A stretch of 64,000 bases of DNA from positions 302,334 to 366,333 of the forward strand of contig VZRG01000438.1 in assembly GCA_013397435.1 (NCBI GenBank), given 5' to 3'. The notes under the pieces are model-generated. The model was not told where the DNA came from. It did no database searches and worked only from the letters and a program-made list of their open reading frames with translations. Positions 48,820 through 59,955 of this stretch are shown piece by piece. A program made the translations under genes and the position numbers. How positions within the stretch are numbered: the stretch's first letter is position 1; every line of letters starts with the position of its first letter. This DNA is from Erythrocercus mccallii. Lineage: Eukaryota; Chordata; Aves; Passeriformes; Dicruridae.

Positions 48820-49315
48820 ATGGAGAAAGCTCTTTCTGAAGTTGTGTGAAAGGATGCAGAACAAAACAGTAGGGGAAGTAAGGAAAATCTTCATTAAAAA
48901 AAAAAGTATGGAAGAAAAATTAAAGAGTCTGTAATTTTTGTCAGGATAGAAAAAAATCTGTGCCTGACAGCAAGTTAACAAATATTTCTACTTCAGTTCA
49001 TGCTGGTGGTAATTTATTTTCCCAGTGTGTCTCCTTGTCTTTAATAACTTGATGTCTGAAAAGGTTTTCCTTTTCTACACCATGTGTCAAACTCTGGCAA
49101 ACTGTTTGACCACAGGAAACTTGTAAAACAACATCAGGACATTCAAAGCACAATGTAAGGTGGAGAAAACACCTTTTAGAAACTCAGTCAAGGATTACAA
49201 ATTACAGGAAGAATAAGGATAGAACAATGCATTCCTCACCCCAATATGTGGAAAAAAGACCATTAGGTGATTACAGTCTGTAAGACCCCTGATCTTTCAC
49301 TATTCAGGTAAGGGA
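48820..49315. other. Non-coding DNA, no gene seen
   Basis: Nothing recognised. Confidence 0.55.
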
Positions 49316-49385
49316 TCTGAGGCCAGAAAGAACCTTCTATCGTGTCCAATATCCTGTAAAACAGGTCTGCAAACTGCTGTCAAGA
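49316..49385 (-). repeat. Old CR1 3'-end fragment, ancient subfamily
   Basis: 'ctgaggccagaaagaacctt', 'ctatcgtgtccaatatcctg' and 'taaaacaggtctgcaaac' follow the reptile/turtle-type CR1 end ('gggccagaagggaccat...gatcatctagtctgacctcctg...ataacacaggcc', from memory of the family). It is much older than the copy at 23.1 kb. Confidence 0.5.
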
Positions 49386-50900
49386 CTACAGGTTATATAA
49401 TTTAAAAGATATCCAGTTTTCATTTACAAGAAGGAAACTCCTATCAGTTTGTATCACTAATAATTTAACTGTGAAAAGAAATAAAAATAAAACCTGCATG
49501 TTATTCCCAGTTCATGATTGCCTTTAGCAATTTCTCCAGTAAGATGGAGCAAAAATAACGAACATGCCTGTCCTAGCCACAGAAATAGGTTTATTACAAA
49601 AACGTGGCAAAATGAAAACTTTCACACAAATGCCTCTAAATATAGGTGATCAATTCTAAATGAGACCTCAGCACTCACCTAGCCACAGACACAGAAACAA
49701 CAGCCATTGTTCCCAAGCTTGTGACAGCAATATCTCTGTACTGGGCTTTGGAAAAGCTACTTTGAATATTCACCTTCAAGGGAGGAAGGAGGAAAAACCA
49801 AGACCAATCCAGGTGTCAAAGACACTGCCCACCCTTTGGTCTGCTCCAGCCCACCCAAAGCAAACTGCTTATAGAGATCCTCAGGTCCAGCAGGAATCTT
49901 CACTGCAAGTGTGACAGATGGAATAAGCCCCTGAATACCCACCCAATTCACAGAAGATACTACTCCTATAGAAATAGATTGGTTGAATTTTAAAACTGCA
50001 AAAGGCTCTTTCTATATGCCTTTCTGATCAAGCTTATTTACACATGGAAATAAGTGTTCTGAGCACAAAAAAATAAGAAACTGAGTTAGGGCCCCTCAGA
50101 AAATCTGCCCATGGCAGGCAATTACACCTCTCACACATAACCTACATAAGTGTTCAGCCACTGACTGGTAAAGTAAGTATAGACACTAAGAGCTAACCAT
50201 GGGGCAGAAGAACAGGATAGAATTTGCCTTTCTGCACTCCGCATGATAACCCAGGGAGTTTTATAATCTTCCAGCTTTATACAAGGCTGCCAGATCTCTC
50301 ATAGGTGCTGGCAACTAAGCCAATGAAAAGAACAGGCACGTCAGAGAATAGCTGAGAGAGGGCACTGGCATCACTGCATATTCTTTTACACTGAAAAGCA
50401 AATTAGGAGACACAGAGAGAGACAGGAAGAAAAAGGAACCATGTGAACCACAACTGGGAGGCAAAAAAAAGAAACAGCTGTATTCAGAGGGAAGCCAGAG
50501 ACTAGCAATCAATGTGCTGCATCAGAAAAGCACTGTTTTGTGGTCAGAAAAAGGGATTGAAGAGGAAGAGGCTGGATTCATACATTTATTCCCATCTTTG
50601 TCACTGATACACTTTTCTCTCCAGTTTTGATCCCACTGCCCTGTGTCACAGCATACCCAACAATAATGGATATAAGGTCTGAACTTCAGAAGTGCTTAGC
50701 ACTGTAACTCTAAATTCAGGCAACAGGTGCTAGAGGTATTCAAATGCTCTGGGGGAAAACAAAAAAGCAAATTAAAAAACACAAGTCTTTAGTCCTCACC
50801 AAACCTCTTTGAGATGTTGTGGGAATTAATTAACTTGTAAAACATTTAGAGAGTCTCAGATAAAATCCTGTAGATGTCAAAAAAATAGTTTAAATCAAAT
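49386..50900. other. Non-coding DNA, no gene seen
   Basis: 50545-50640 has a faint MIR-like order ('gctggattcatacatttatt', 'cccatctttgtcact') that I do not call. Otherwise nothing is recognised. Confidence 0.5.
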
Positions 50901-50901
50901 G

Positions 50902-50940
50902 TCACAGAACCATTGAATGGTCTTGGGGAAAGATCATGCT
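50902..50940 (-). repeat. Possible CR1 terminal stub
   Basis: 'tcacagaaccattgaatggt' then 'cttggggaaagatcatg' resembles the last 40 bp of CR1 in reverse complement. It is too short for certainty. Confidence 0.4.
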
Positions 50941-51170
50941 CACAAGCTACAAAGAAACAGTAGGTTGGCTAAAAGTACAGAGGAAAAGTGGACAATCAAA
51001 GAAAGATTTAGCTTGCTTAAAAATCTTAAGACATTCTCCCCAGCTTTTGAAGTCAAAGTTCGGTGAAAATTAGGGTAATAAGACTTGTGTAGGAAGCAGA
51101 CCTTATTTGCCATCATGGCACACACACGAGACAAAAGCAGGACCAGAAGAGATGACAGCAGCACCAGCTG

Positions 51171-51217
51171 CCCACCACCCTCACCCCCACCCTTCCCACA
51201 CACCCGCACGCACACAT
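51171..51217. repeat. CACCC/CA-rich tract
   Basis: C- and A-only low-complexity run with several CACCC words, on the left edge of the enhancer-like block that follows. Confidence 0.65.
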
Positions 51218-51480
51218 AGCTTGCCATCTTTCACCCGATTAATCCTCTCCCAGGACAGATTAACGCTTATCTGCTCAATATCCATCTGCTTTGTGATTTC
51301 AGGAGATTGTAACCAATCCCAAGGCCTTATCAGCGTCTCTCCCCCCATAGGCAGATGGGAAAAGATGGAAATCATCGTGTTCTATTAGCGATGGCAATGA
51401 CAACAGGCTAACACAGCTGCCTCTTTCCCTTGTTCCCTCATTCAGGCTCCACAGCACAGAAAGATTGCAGCATGGCAACA
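51171..51480. promoter_or_regulatory. Candidate enhancer with GATA, E-box, CACCC and OTX/PITX-like sites
   Basis: Clustered sites: several CACCC words (51175-51215), palindrome GATTAATC (51237-51244), GATA sites as CTTATC (51266-51271 and 51326-51331), E-boxes CATCTG (51283-51288) and CAGATG (51352-51357), a CCAAT box (51313-51317), then ATTAGCGATGGCAATGACAA (51384-51403). CpG is retained at several points in CpG-poor surroundings. Composition is close to known vertebrate conserved non-coding elements. Spacing of the GATA and E-box sites is not the canonical TAL1-GATA composite. Inference only. Confidence 0.38.
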
Positions 51481-52870
51481 TAGGCAAAGCCACCTCCTCC
51501 CTCTGCTTGCTATTCACCTGAATTAATGAGTCTAGAGGGGACAGCAACAGCTAAATGCTCCTTCCTAAATAAGTTTAATAGAGGAACATTGCTGTCTCTG
51601 CCCCAGCTAAAAGATCAGAATGGATTAGACAGACAGGAAGCTGAAAGGAAAGCCTTGAACTATTAAGATTTAGGCATTTCAGACATCTGCAGATGTGCAG
51701 CACAGAAACCAGTAAACAGACCTGCTACAGCAGTATGTTATCCTCTGGTTTTCCACTACAGTAGGGGAAACATCACACATCTACTCTCTGGACATCCCTA
51801 CCTGGAGGCTGCCTTCTTCAGCTCTCCAGGTCTCCATCCACCCTTTAATCAAAACAATTACAGGCAAAGTGGGAAAATAAGATGATATCAAGGTGCACAG
51901 TTTATTTGCAAAGGAAACATCTTCAGCTGTACAACTAAATGGAGCTATTGCCTTTATGTTCACACAAATGAAAGAATTGATTTCTGCCCTTCCATGTTCC
52001 TCATCCTTTTGTGTTCAGTCACTAGAAAGAGTATAGTAATGATTTTATTTGCAGAAATCTAAAGGAGGCAAGTGAAGGGAAAGAAATATTTTTAAAGGAA
52101 CATAACCCCATTAAAAATCTCAATGCTGTTTAAAACCATCTTACCCAGTATTTCTTGAAATAATACCCCAGCCTCTATAACTAAAACACACAAGACAAAT
52201 GTGAGGGTGAAAGAAAAAAATATATATTTTTTAAGTTTCCCTTCACTGTCAGAGGGCCCTGTAAGTTCTTCTGGTAGTGTGTGTTCTTCTCATGTTTCTC
52301 TTTATCCATGGGAGCTACGCAAGTGGCTTAAAACAGATTTCCACTAAAATGTTTAGTTAGGCACAACAAAACCCACTCTAGAATGATTAAGGTGAATTAA
52401 GAATCAAAGTAAAATCCCACAATCTGGTTAGAGTTTGAATACTGAATACTTGCACCAAATTGCTTATACTCCACAGACAAAGCAGTAATTCTTAACATGC
52501 AAACACAACAAGCAAATTCATATTGGATTCTGTCTGGCTGCCCACTGCAACTCCTCAACAGAAATACCTAATCCCAGAGCACAGACACAGCAACATCTAC
52601 ATAAATATATTCTTAGTCAGTGAACAAAGATCTCAAATCCAGTAGGATGTGTAAGCCTGAAGTCATACCTGGCACTTCTTCCTGGAAACAAGACAAGTTT
52701 TCTAATTTGAAGAAGAAGTGGTGAAGCAAACCACTACAGACACAAAACATATACAGGAACTATCTGAGCAAATCCCAAAGCAGTTTTCAAAAGGTGAGTA
52801 TTGAAATGTAGCATCTTTTATTGTGAAATGTGATAGCTCTTTACTAAAGTGGGGCAATAGCACAGAACTG
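51481..52870. other. Non-coding DNA, no gene seen
   Basis: No gene or repeat is recognised apart from a short A/TA-rich run near 52215-52235. Confidence 0.55.
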
Positions 52871-52871
52871 C

Positions 52872-53031
52872 TTAAAACAGAGAGAAATATGCGATTTCCC
52901 AATCTGGAGTTCTGCCCAGAAAACTGGGTCTAAAATCTCTTCTTTCATTAAATGACCTGATGGGCTCTTTAAAACCTCCAAGTGAGAGTTTTGTACATTT
53001 CCACGTACACAAAAACTCAGTGGTAAATGTG
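52872..53031 (-). other. Weak candidate exon after a T-rich acceptor
   Basis: On the minus strand a long T-rich tract ending TTTTTTTCAAATAG precedes 53031. The frame that follows is open for 52 codons (starts TFTTEFLCTWKCTKLSLGGF) to a stop at 52872. A second frame is also open there, which argues against real coding. No family is recognised. Confidence 0.12.
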
Positions 53032-54780
53032 CTATTTGAAAAAAACAAAACAACAAAAGGAAACAAAAGGAACACAATGGACACTGTACATGAAGTAGAC
53101 AGGAGCTGTCTGAAGAAGCAAAATAAAACATAAGAATACATTAGGGTGTTTCTAAAAATGTCCTTAATACACATACAGAAAAGCTCTATTCCCAGAAGAT
53201 CACCTGCATGCTGCATCCAAATGGCAAAGCCCACAAAATACAGGAAACATAATGTTTTTAATAATGCAAAAAGTCACCATATAGCAGGTCAACGATCCAT
53301 TAACTCTCCTGTGACAGTCCTTTGTTCCAGTTCCTTATGAACTGAGGCAATAGTTGGCTGAGACAGTATAAGAGCCTATGTTACTGATCTTATACTGGTC
53401 TAATAAACATGTACTCCTCTCTGCAGTTGTAGGGTTAATAGAGTGCCTTATAGTCTTTAGTGAAATTATACTCACAATAAACCTGAAATTGTATTTAATC
53501 ACTCTTTCACAGATGAGGAATGAGGTATTTTACCCAGCTGAATCTCACTGTTTTCCACAGGTGACAGATCCTTAAATGTCTTTCAAGGTCTTAGATTTTG
53601 TGAATAAGAGGAAAAATGGGGGGAAAAAAAATCAGGAAATTAATCCGCTGAACACCAGGGAGTGCACATCCCATCTACTGGCATAGGTTTCACCTGCTTT
53701 CTACCATTCAGTGCAGCCTGAGAATTAAGTACATACTGTATCTCCTCTCCAGCCATAGATCCTAGGAGTAAAAGTATGATCACTAAGGAAATGAAAAGTA
53801 AGTTCAAAGACCTCTCTGGAATCTTGTGTTGTAGGTATCTTTTTCAGAAGCAGAAGTCATGAAAGAAGAAATCCCATGAAATATAGCCTCAGGGTGGCTT
53901 TACCTCACATGGCATGTACAAAGGAAAGAGGGAGGTATAAATTATTCCCTTTGGACATTGTGTGTCTAGAAGAACTTAACCCTAATGGCAATTCCATGAG
54001 AGAATCTAGATCTGTTGTATGAATAAAGGAGATGTGCACAGGGGTTCTCTGGATTTGCAAAAAACTTTGGTCTTGCTCTCCTGTGAGTGCTGACCAGCTT
54101 CTGTTCCAAGATGAAAAGGTGTAGCTCCTTCAAACATGAGCCTAAAAAATAGAGCACAGCTCCAGTGGGAGCTATGAGACTTTGTATTCCTGCCTAACAT
54201 CTTCCTTCTGTTGCAGAGAGGGAAAACACAGTCTCACGGTGGGGCACTGCTGCTCTCAGAAGTACATGTATACATTATGAATAACTGATTTAAGGAGTCA
54301 CAGCAGAGGACATCCTCTACAACATAATCACTTGGTAACCTTCCTCAGTACCTATTAACATTTCCCCTGTTCCCCACTTCAAAGCTTGTAAAACAATCAT
54401 AAATATTGAGTAAACATACTAATACGTTTTTTTAAAACAGCCTGGAAAAGGCTTTGATTTGATAGTATGCAAGAAAAATTATTAAGCTTTAACTCTTGCC
54501 AAGTACTTTTTAAATGATTCTTGAAAGAATGACTGAGTTGAAAGAAGAAAGCTACTCATTTAGAGGTCAGGCTACAATGCTCAGTGCTAGCCAGCATATG
54601 CCATCGCCGGAAGGAATTATCTTAGCCTTTCCCTGCTCAAAAATATACTTTCTGATGTAGCTTTGGCAATGCTCAGTTCAGGCACTTACAGGTTATGATC
54701 AAATTATGTCATGTTATGATTAGTTTATGTCAGGTTGACATGTAAATATTCTGACTGCTTTTGCTTACTTGTTTGCTGGT
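53032..54780. other. Non-coding DNA, no gene seen
   Basis: A short MIR-like phrase at 53508-53525 ('tttcacagatgaggaatga') is too brief to call. Otherwise nothing is recognised. Confidence 0.5.
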
Positions 54781-54817
54781 AAACAAGTCTACTGATTTTT
54801 TTTTTTTATCCTTACAG

Positions 54818-54910
54818 TCAAGCTTTAGTTATGAAGACTTTTCTGTATGTCAGCTCTATACAGGCACCTTTGACATCATCTGCCGAAGTCTGGAACTGTG
54901 GCTTTTTTAA
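54818..54910 (+). other. Candidate short exon after a textbook acceptor
   Basis: TACTGAT branch-like sequence, a run of 12 T, then ATCCTTACAG ends at 54817. The first frame after it is open for 30 codons (starts SSFSYEDFSVCQLYTGTFDI) to TAA at 54908-54910. No poly(A) signal and no clear donor follow. No family is recognised. Confidence 0.18.
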
Positions 54911-55068
54911 TTAGTTTGACACATCAAGGAAAATGTGATGGGTTTTTTACCCTCCTTTCCATTCCTGTCAATGGTTTCAAGAAGAGCCACATTACATGAT
55001 CTAACATGATCCTAACACTGCCTTGCCTTTCTGTTTGCTCCCTGTGGGAAGACCTGCCAGATACAGAT

Positions 55069-55379
55069 TCAGATACTCCAGTTTGGTATGAGGAAGTGGA
55101 CAGGCTTTTGGATTATGCCGTGTCTAGAAAATAATGCTGTGGTGAAAGCGATTTCACAACCCTCAGTGAGCTCTTCCCACTTCCTTCTCACACTGCACGT
55201 TCTCCTTGCCCTGCTAACTGACTCCACTGAGGCAATGCTCATGCAGCACAATACAGCTGGCACAATGTAGTTCCTGATGATGAATTTCAGTATTTGCATG
55301 GTTCGTCTGGAGCAAGAACTTCCAATCTCCTCAGGCACTGCAGACTTGCCAGAGAACCTTGCAAAGACAATGGTCAGCA
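55069..55379 (-). other. Candidate minus-strand exon, 102 open codons
   Basis: On the minus strand CTGCTGATTCTTTACAG ends at 55380, with a branch-like CTGAT inside. The next frame (two bases, then CTG) is open for 102 codons to a stop at 55069-55071. The peptide starts LTIVFARFSGKSAVPEEIGS and includes a hydrophobic stretch FIIRNYIVPAVLCCMSIASV. The only poly(A)-like hexamer nearby is ATTAAA about 160 bp downstream. No family is recognised. Confidence 0.2.
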
Positions 55380-55519
55380 CTGTAAAGAATCAGCAGTTTG
55401 AGTTATCATCAATACTTGCTTTCCAGTTTTTCCTCCAGCTGTATCTTCAGCCACCTAGACTGATTATTCTTTCTCAATTACATCTCATTCAAGCCATGCA
55501 ATAACTGCTGTTTCACAAA

Positions 55520-57170
55520 TACCTGATGTCTGCCATAGTCAATCCATGGCTTCACGCTAAACCTCCACTTTATATTCTACATCTTTTATCTCTTTCCTCA
55601 TTCCTTTTTCTTCCATTACATCTTGTACAGCACAGCTTGTTAACAGTACAGCTTGTTATCACACACTTGGTTCTTGCCCCTTCTCTGTTCTCTTAACAAG
55701 CATCTCAAAACGTAAGCAGACTAGCAAAGACTTCTAAATGCAAACACTGAGGTTGCTTGTTTAGGTCTGCTGCCTCAACTCATGTCTTTAGTCTGTTATG
55801 TCCAGCTAATGACATCACACACATGCAACAGGACTGTTCTCTTACTCTCATTTTCAATTCACAAACATGCAAGATGTACAGTGTACTGCAAGGTGTACAA
55901 GGTGTACTGCAGGATTTGTCAAGTCATTCTGGTCATCAGAGTGTCCTGATCATGGACTCTACACACTGGGCACATGTCAATATTCTACAGCCATCAGATT
56001 AAGACTTTCTTGTTTTCCAAGAAGCAAAGGAGATTTTTCAGATGACAAACTTTATATACTTATATTTTAAGTCAATGTACTTTGGGTCTTTTCCCCTATT
56101 AGATGTTATACTGAGCATAATTTAGTGGTTTTGCCTACTGGGACCCCTACTCTTGCTGATTTCACACTGGTATTTGGCATAGAAATTGCGCCATAGGCAT
56201 TGGTCCATATTTCTTCCTCTCTCTGAGAACGGTTTGTGCTTCTCCATCTGCTCGTCTGACTGGATGGATGTCTAGGAATAGTAATGGTTCCAACTCCTCT
56301 GCCCACATCCCACATATTCTAAGGTTTCACTGGGGAGAAGTGATGCCATTTTTCACTATTTGCTTCACCAACAGTTACGTCAAGGTTAGGGTCAGAAATG
56401 GCAAGGCAGCAGCTGGCTACTCCCTTCAGGAGTTTGGCTGTAATGCTTTCTCCCTCTTCCCAGAAAGTGCTGAGTGTAGATTTTTGCTTCGACAAGGGAG
56501 GATCTGATAATCCCCCGGTGGGTGATACCATCTGTCTGTTCAGGAACACATCCTGACATCAGAGACACATAGAATGAGCTGATACAAAACGAGCTCTGAG
56601 CCCCACAGTGCCCTCACCACTGGGCACGCACCCCAGGAGGAGCAGTCACCTCTGTAGTCACCTTATCTTCTGGTAGTAAAACCATTTAAAGGATTGGAGT
56701 CTGTTCCCATTCACTGATTGTGGTAGTAATCTGCACCAACTGAAGTATGGGCTAGCTGATTTCTAGACTGATGCAGAATTAGGCCTCAAGCAGCAAGTCC
56801 TTGCGGGGCCTTTCTGGAGAACTGCCATTCTAATATAGTTCATGGCATGAGGAGCTGGAGCTTGGAAGAGATGCCTGGAAAAGAGGTGAGGGCAAGGAGG
56901 GGTAAAGGAGGTTAACATGCTGCAATGATAGCTCTTAAATCTTACTTTCCCAATGGATGTTTTCAAGTGTATGTTTAATTGATATTCTTACGTGCCTCTG
57001 GCAACAGCACTTACTGCTTTATTCCATTAGGACTCCCAGTTTACAGCATTACATTATTTGGAAAGATGAAACAGGTAGCATTTGGAACTAATGGAACAAA
57101 TCATTCTGGCCCTCCCACCTTTCCCTCCTGTCTACACCTGAAAACACAGTTCTTGTTTTTCTGTTACAGT
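55520..57170. other. Non-coding DNA, no gene seen
   Basis: Apart from a short tandem motif at 55871-55912 (listed separately), nothing is recognised. Confidence 0.5.
55871..55912. repeat. Short imperfect tandem of GTGTAC motif
   Basis: GATGTACAGTGTACTGCAAG, then GTGTACAAGGTGTACTGCAG: nested GTGTAC/AAGGTGTAC repeats in about 42 bp. Confidence 0.5.
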
Positions 57171-57177
57171 CAGTACA

Positions 57178-57676
57178 TTACATGTCACCCTTAGGACATT
57201 TGCAGTAGCTTTTGGAGAGGAGAAATAAACTTCCCTTTGCCATGGAGCACAGAGATAAAATGTTCACCCATGGGGAAGAGGAATCAATATATAGATTACA
57301 ACAAAAATATTCACGAAGTTGTCCAATCACTAGAACATCTGAAATACAAAGTGCAGGCAAGTTTGCACCAGTAAAGGCTTTTACATTGCTGGCGAAGAGC
57401 TCTTTAACAGTGGCCAACCTGGACAGAGCAAATGAGACTCGAATCTGCACCCCTGGAGTCTCTGCCTCAGTGGGGAAGCACACCTTTCTCAGAGTGCTGG
57501 AGCCATTAAGCCAAAATGCTATTTTGGTTACTCTGCACTGCAGTGAGAAGGTTTCTGAGGGAGAACAGGTCAGCAGGACCCTAGTAAGCTTCCATTTTTC
57601 CAGGGAGGAGAGAGAACACAGCTTGACTGTAGGGAATAGCTGCATCCAGCCTTTCCAACTTCTTCATAGCAACTAG
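57178..57676. other. Region open on both strands, about 155 codons each
   Basis: The plus strand is open from 57212 to 57676 and the minus strand from 57645 to 57178. The plus strand also has a second open frame of about 55 codons in the first 180 bp. A fair acceptor (TTGTTTTTCTGTTACAG) ends at 57169, but its frames close soon. No domain is recognised on either strand. This is the longest pair in the window but within reach of chance. Confidence 0.2.
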
Positions 57677-57679
57677 GAA

Positions 57680-59500
57680 GCCCAAATCAAGGTATTTTTT
57701 GTTTTAGTGGACTCTGGTGACATTACAAGTGAACAAATGAACAAAGTAGCAGAAGCTTCTAAGTTTTATAATTTCTAATTCAAGGTAGATATGGGTGGCT
57801 TTTTCAGCTCTTCTAAGACAGGCAACCTTACTTCCACACTCCTTGTTTCCCTATTTGTTCTTGTTCTTAATGTTTTCCAAGCAATTATTTATACACACTT
57901 ACAACTGGACAGTTACGAAAAAGGTGCCTAAAAAAAGAAGCAGCCTTTGGGATTTAACTGCGTAACCTTGAGATGTACCTGTCACTGTGTCCTGTCCTAC
58001 TCAGACATCCACTGTCTCCCTGAAGGAAGGCCCAACATCACAGTGAGCTGATTTTTTCCACTGGAAAACATAAATATCACATTTCTGCAAAAGTGGTAGG
58101 CTCACAGCCCAATGGTTAGTACACATCTGCTTAGGCTTCAGAGTATAGGAAAGGATAGTATTTTCCTTATACGTACTGAATTCCCAGGGGATGGATGTTT
58201 TTCTCAATACTACAGGAGGAGACTGTAATACAGTTTCCATCAGTCATGAGATGGAGTCAACAGGACTACAAGGTCAGGAGAAAGGACCTTTCTCCCTGTT
58301 AGAAGCAGGAAATTAAAATGCACACTCTAATAATAGATATATCGGTAAGAATTAACAAAACTGCTTTATTCAATCTAAAAAAAAGTTTTTCCTACTGTCC
58401 ATGACTACTGCAAATTCTACATCCTCAACCACTTTTCTCCTTAGGGAGGCTGTTGGGGGTGGTTTGAGTATTGGAGCAAGTTCTCACACTGCCATAATGC
58501 TGACTCATGGAGATTTTAGTGAAAGAATTACAGAGTTGCCACAACAAAGCCGCAATCCTAGCAGTCCCAAGATATCTTCAGGATGTGAAAAAACCAGCAT
58601 GTACATAAAATCCTTTTATCAGCTAATAACAAATACTACCACTATTTGCTTATTTAAATATTCAGACATCAGCTTTAAAGCAATAAAACATCAGTCTGAA
58701 GTTACTTCTCTCTTGCCCTTCTCCCCACTGAAATTACCACATATAAAGCAGAGATATTAATAGTACTTGTCATTATACAGCTCTAAATATATATAAAGCT
58801 GAGGATCAAAATCTGAAAGTTACGTTGTGCTATCAAACCTCATCTAAACATACAGCAGCTGCAAGCAAGTGGGCTTCTGCATCTCATGGGACAGGAATAT
58901 GAAAAACCAGAAGTTTTATAAACTGCTCCAAAAAGGAGCTGTTTGTTTATTTACTTACTTACTTCTTTACCTTTTGGACCAATACTGTTGTTCTGTGCTT
59001 CTATTTTTTGTAAATAATAAAGAGGAATTTACTAACACATCCCTCCTTGAAACAATGTCTTCTAATGACACACACAATGTATGGATGGGAAAGACAAGCA
59101 GAGAGGAGAGAAGAGATAAAATAACTCTTCACACTGCTAAGGTCATGGCAACCTTGAGTGCTCCTCTAAGGAAAGATCCTTTCTTCAAGGGCTTACACCT
59201 ATCACAAGGGTCTATTTGCAGTTAAGTCTGTGAAAGCCTTCTGGCACTGCAGAGCAATGCTCAATGACACAGGATTTGCACAAGAGAAGGCAACGGAGTG
59301 AAAAAGGGGCAACATGACAAACAAACATACAACCAACCTATTTTCAAAACGTGTTCAGCGGCAATAAACCTCACCAATACCAGCTCCAGCTCAAAGCCTG
59401 GGAAGCCCCAGCCCCTGCTGCTATCTATGATCTGTGCTGGGTTGTCTGACTGCACAAAACCAAGCCAGGGCTTGACGCAGCAGACCCACAGGAAGCTAAG
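57680..59500. other. Non-coding DNA, no gene seen
   Basis: Contains an imperfect hairpin at 58919-58943 (GCTCC, AAAAA, GGAGC core) and a short (TTAC)n run near 58947-58962. Two frames of about 119 codons (58.40 and 58.87 kb) are unmatched. Confidence 0.5.
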
Positions 59501-59504
59501 TGCT

Positions 59505-59955
59505 ACTGTGTAAAATTGCTTTGCAATGCACGCGTCCTGCTCAAAGCCGACTCTGCTGCCTGCACCTTGAGCATCAGAAGGGATTTAATTTCCCTGCAAG
59601 GGCCCACGAGAAATGAACAATACAATGTGCACAGTGGGCATAATCCTTGACTCTTGTTGACGCCACACAGAAATCCATTCTGTCTTCTTCTAATCCTTGT
59701 GCACAGCCGAAGCTTGCATGATGAAGCTGAAGGGACAGGAGCTATTTATAGCCTTTAATTTCATCCTGCATCAGTGGATTTTCAGGCAAAGGAAACAGAG
59801 CTTTTAGCTTGTTTCCCTTTTTAACCTGTTCAGCGCTCACAGCTTGGAGAAGTCAAAATGGTTTTATTTCAGAGTCATTTAATGGTTTCAAGGAAATAAA
59901 TATCCAAAAAATAGGTCAAAAACGCTAACGGTTCGAAGGCACGATTTCCTCACAG
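59505..59955. promoter_or_regulatory. Strong candidate conserved developmental enhancer
   Basis: In 450 bp: two TAATCCTTG sites (59641 and 59691, 50 bp apart, OTX/PITX-type), a perfect MEF2 site CTATTTATAG (59742-59751), SOX-like AACAATACAATG (59616-59627), CTTTAATTTCATCC, GTCATTTAATGG (59874-59885) and TTGCTTTGCAATGCA (about 59516-59530). CpG is retained at ten or more places (ACGCGT at 59530, GCCGA, GACGCC, AGCGCT, ACGCTAACGGTTCGAA), far above neighbouring DNA. No open frame or repeat explains it. The pattern is typical of deeply conserved vertebrate enhancers. Inference from content, untested for conservation. Confidence 0.45.

Noticed and set aside
50545..50640. MIR-like phrase order
   Set aside because: Only two short phrases match and the spacing is off.
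53508..53525. MIR-like 'cacagatgaggaa'
   Set aside because: Under 20 bp, no flanking support.
58919..58943. Hairpin GCTCC-AAAAA-GGAGC as a small RNA
   Set aside because: The stem is about 10 bp with a mismatch, far too short for a microRNA precursor.
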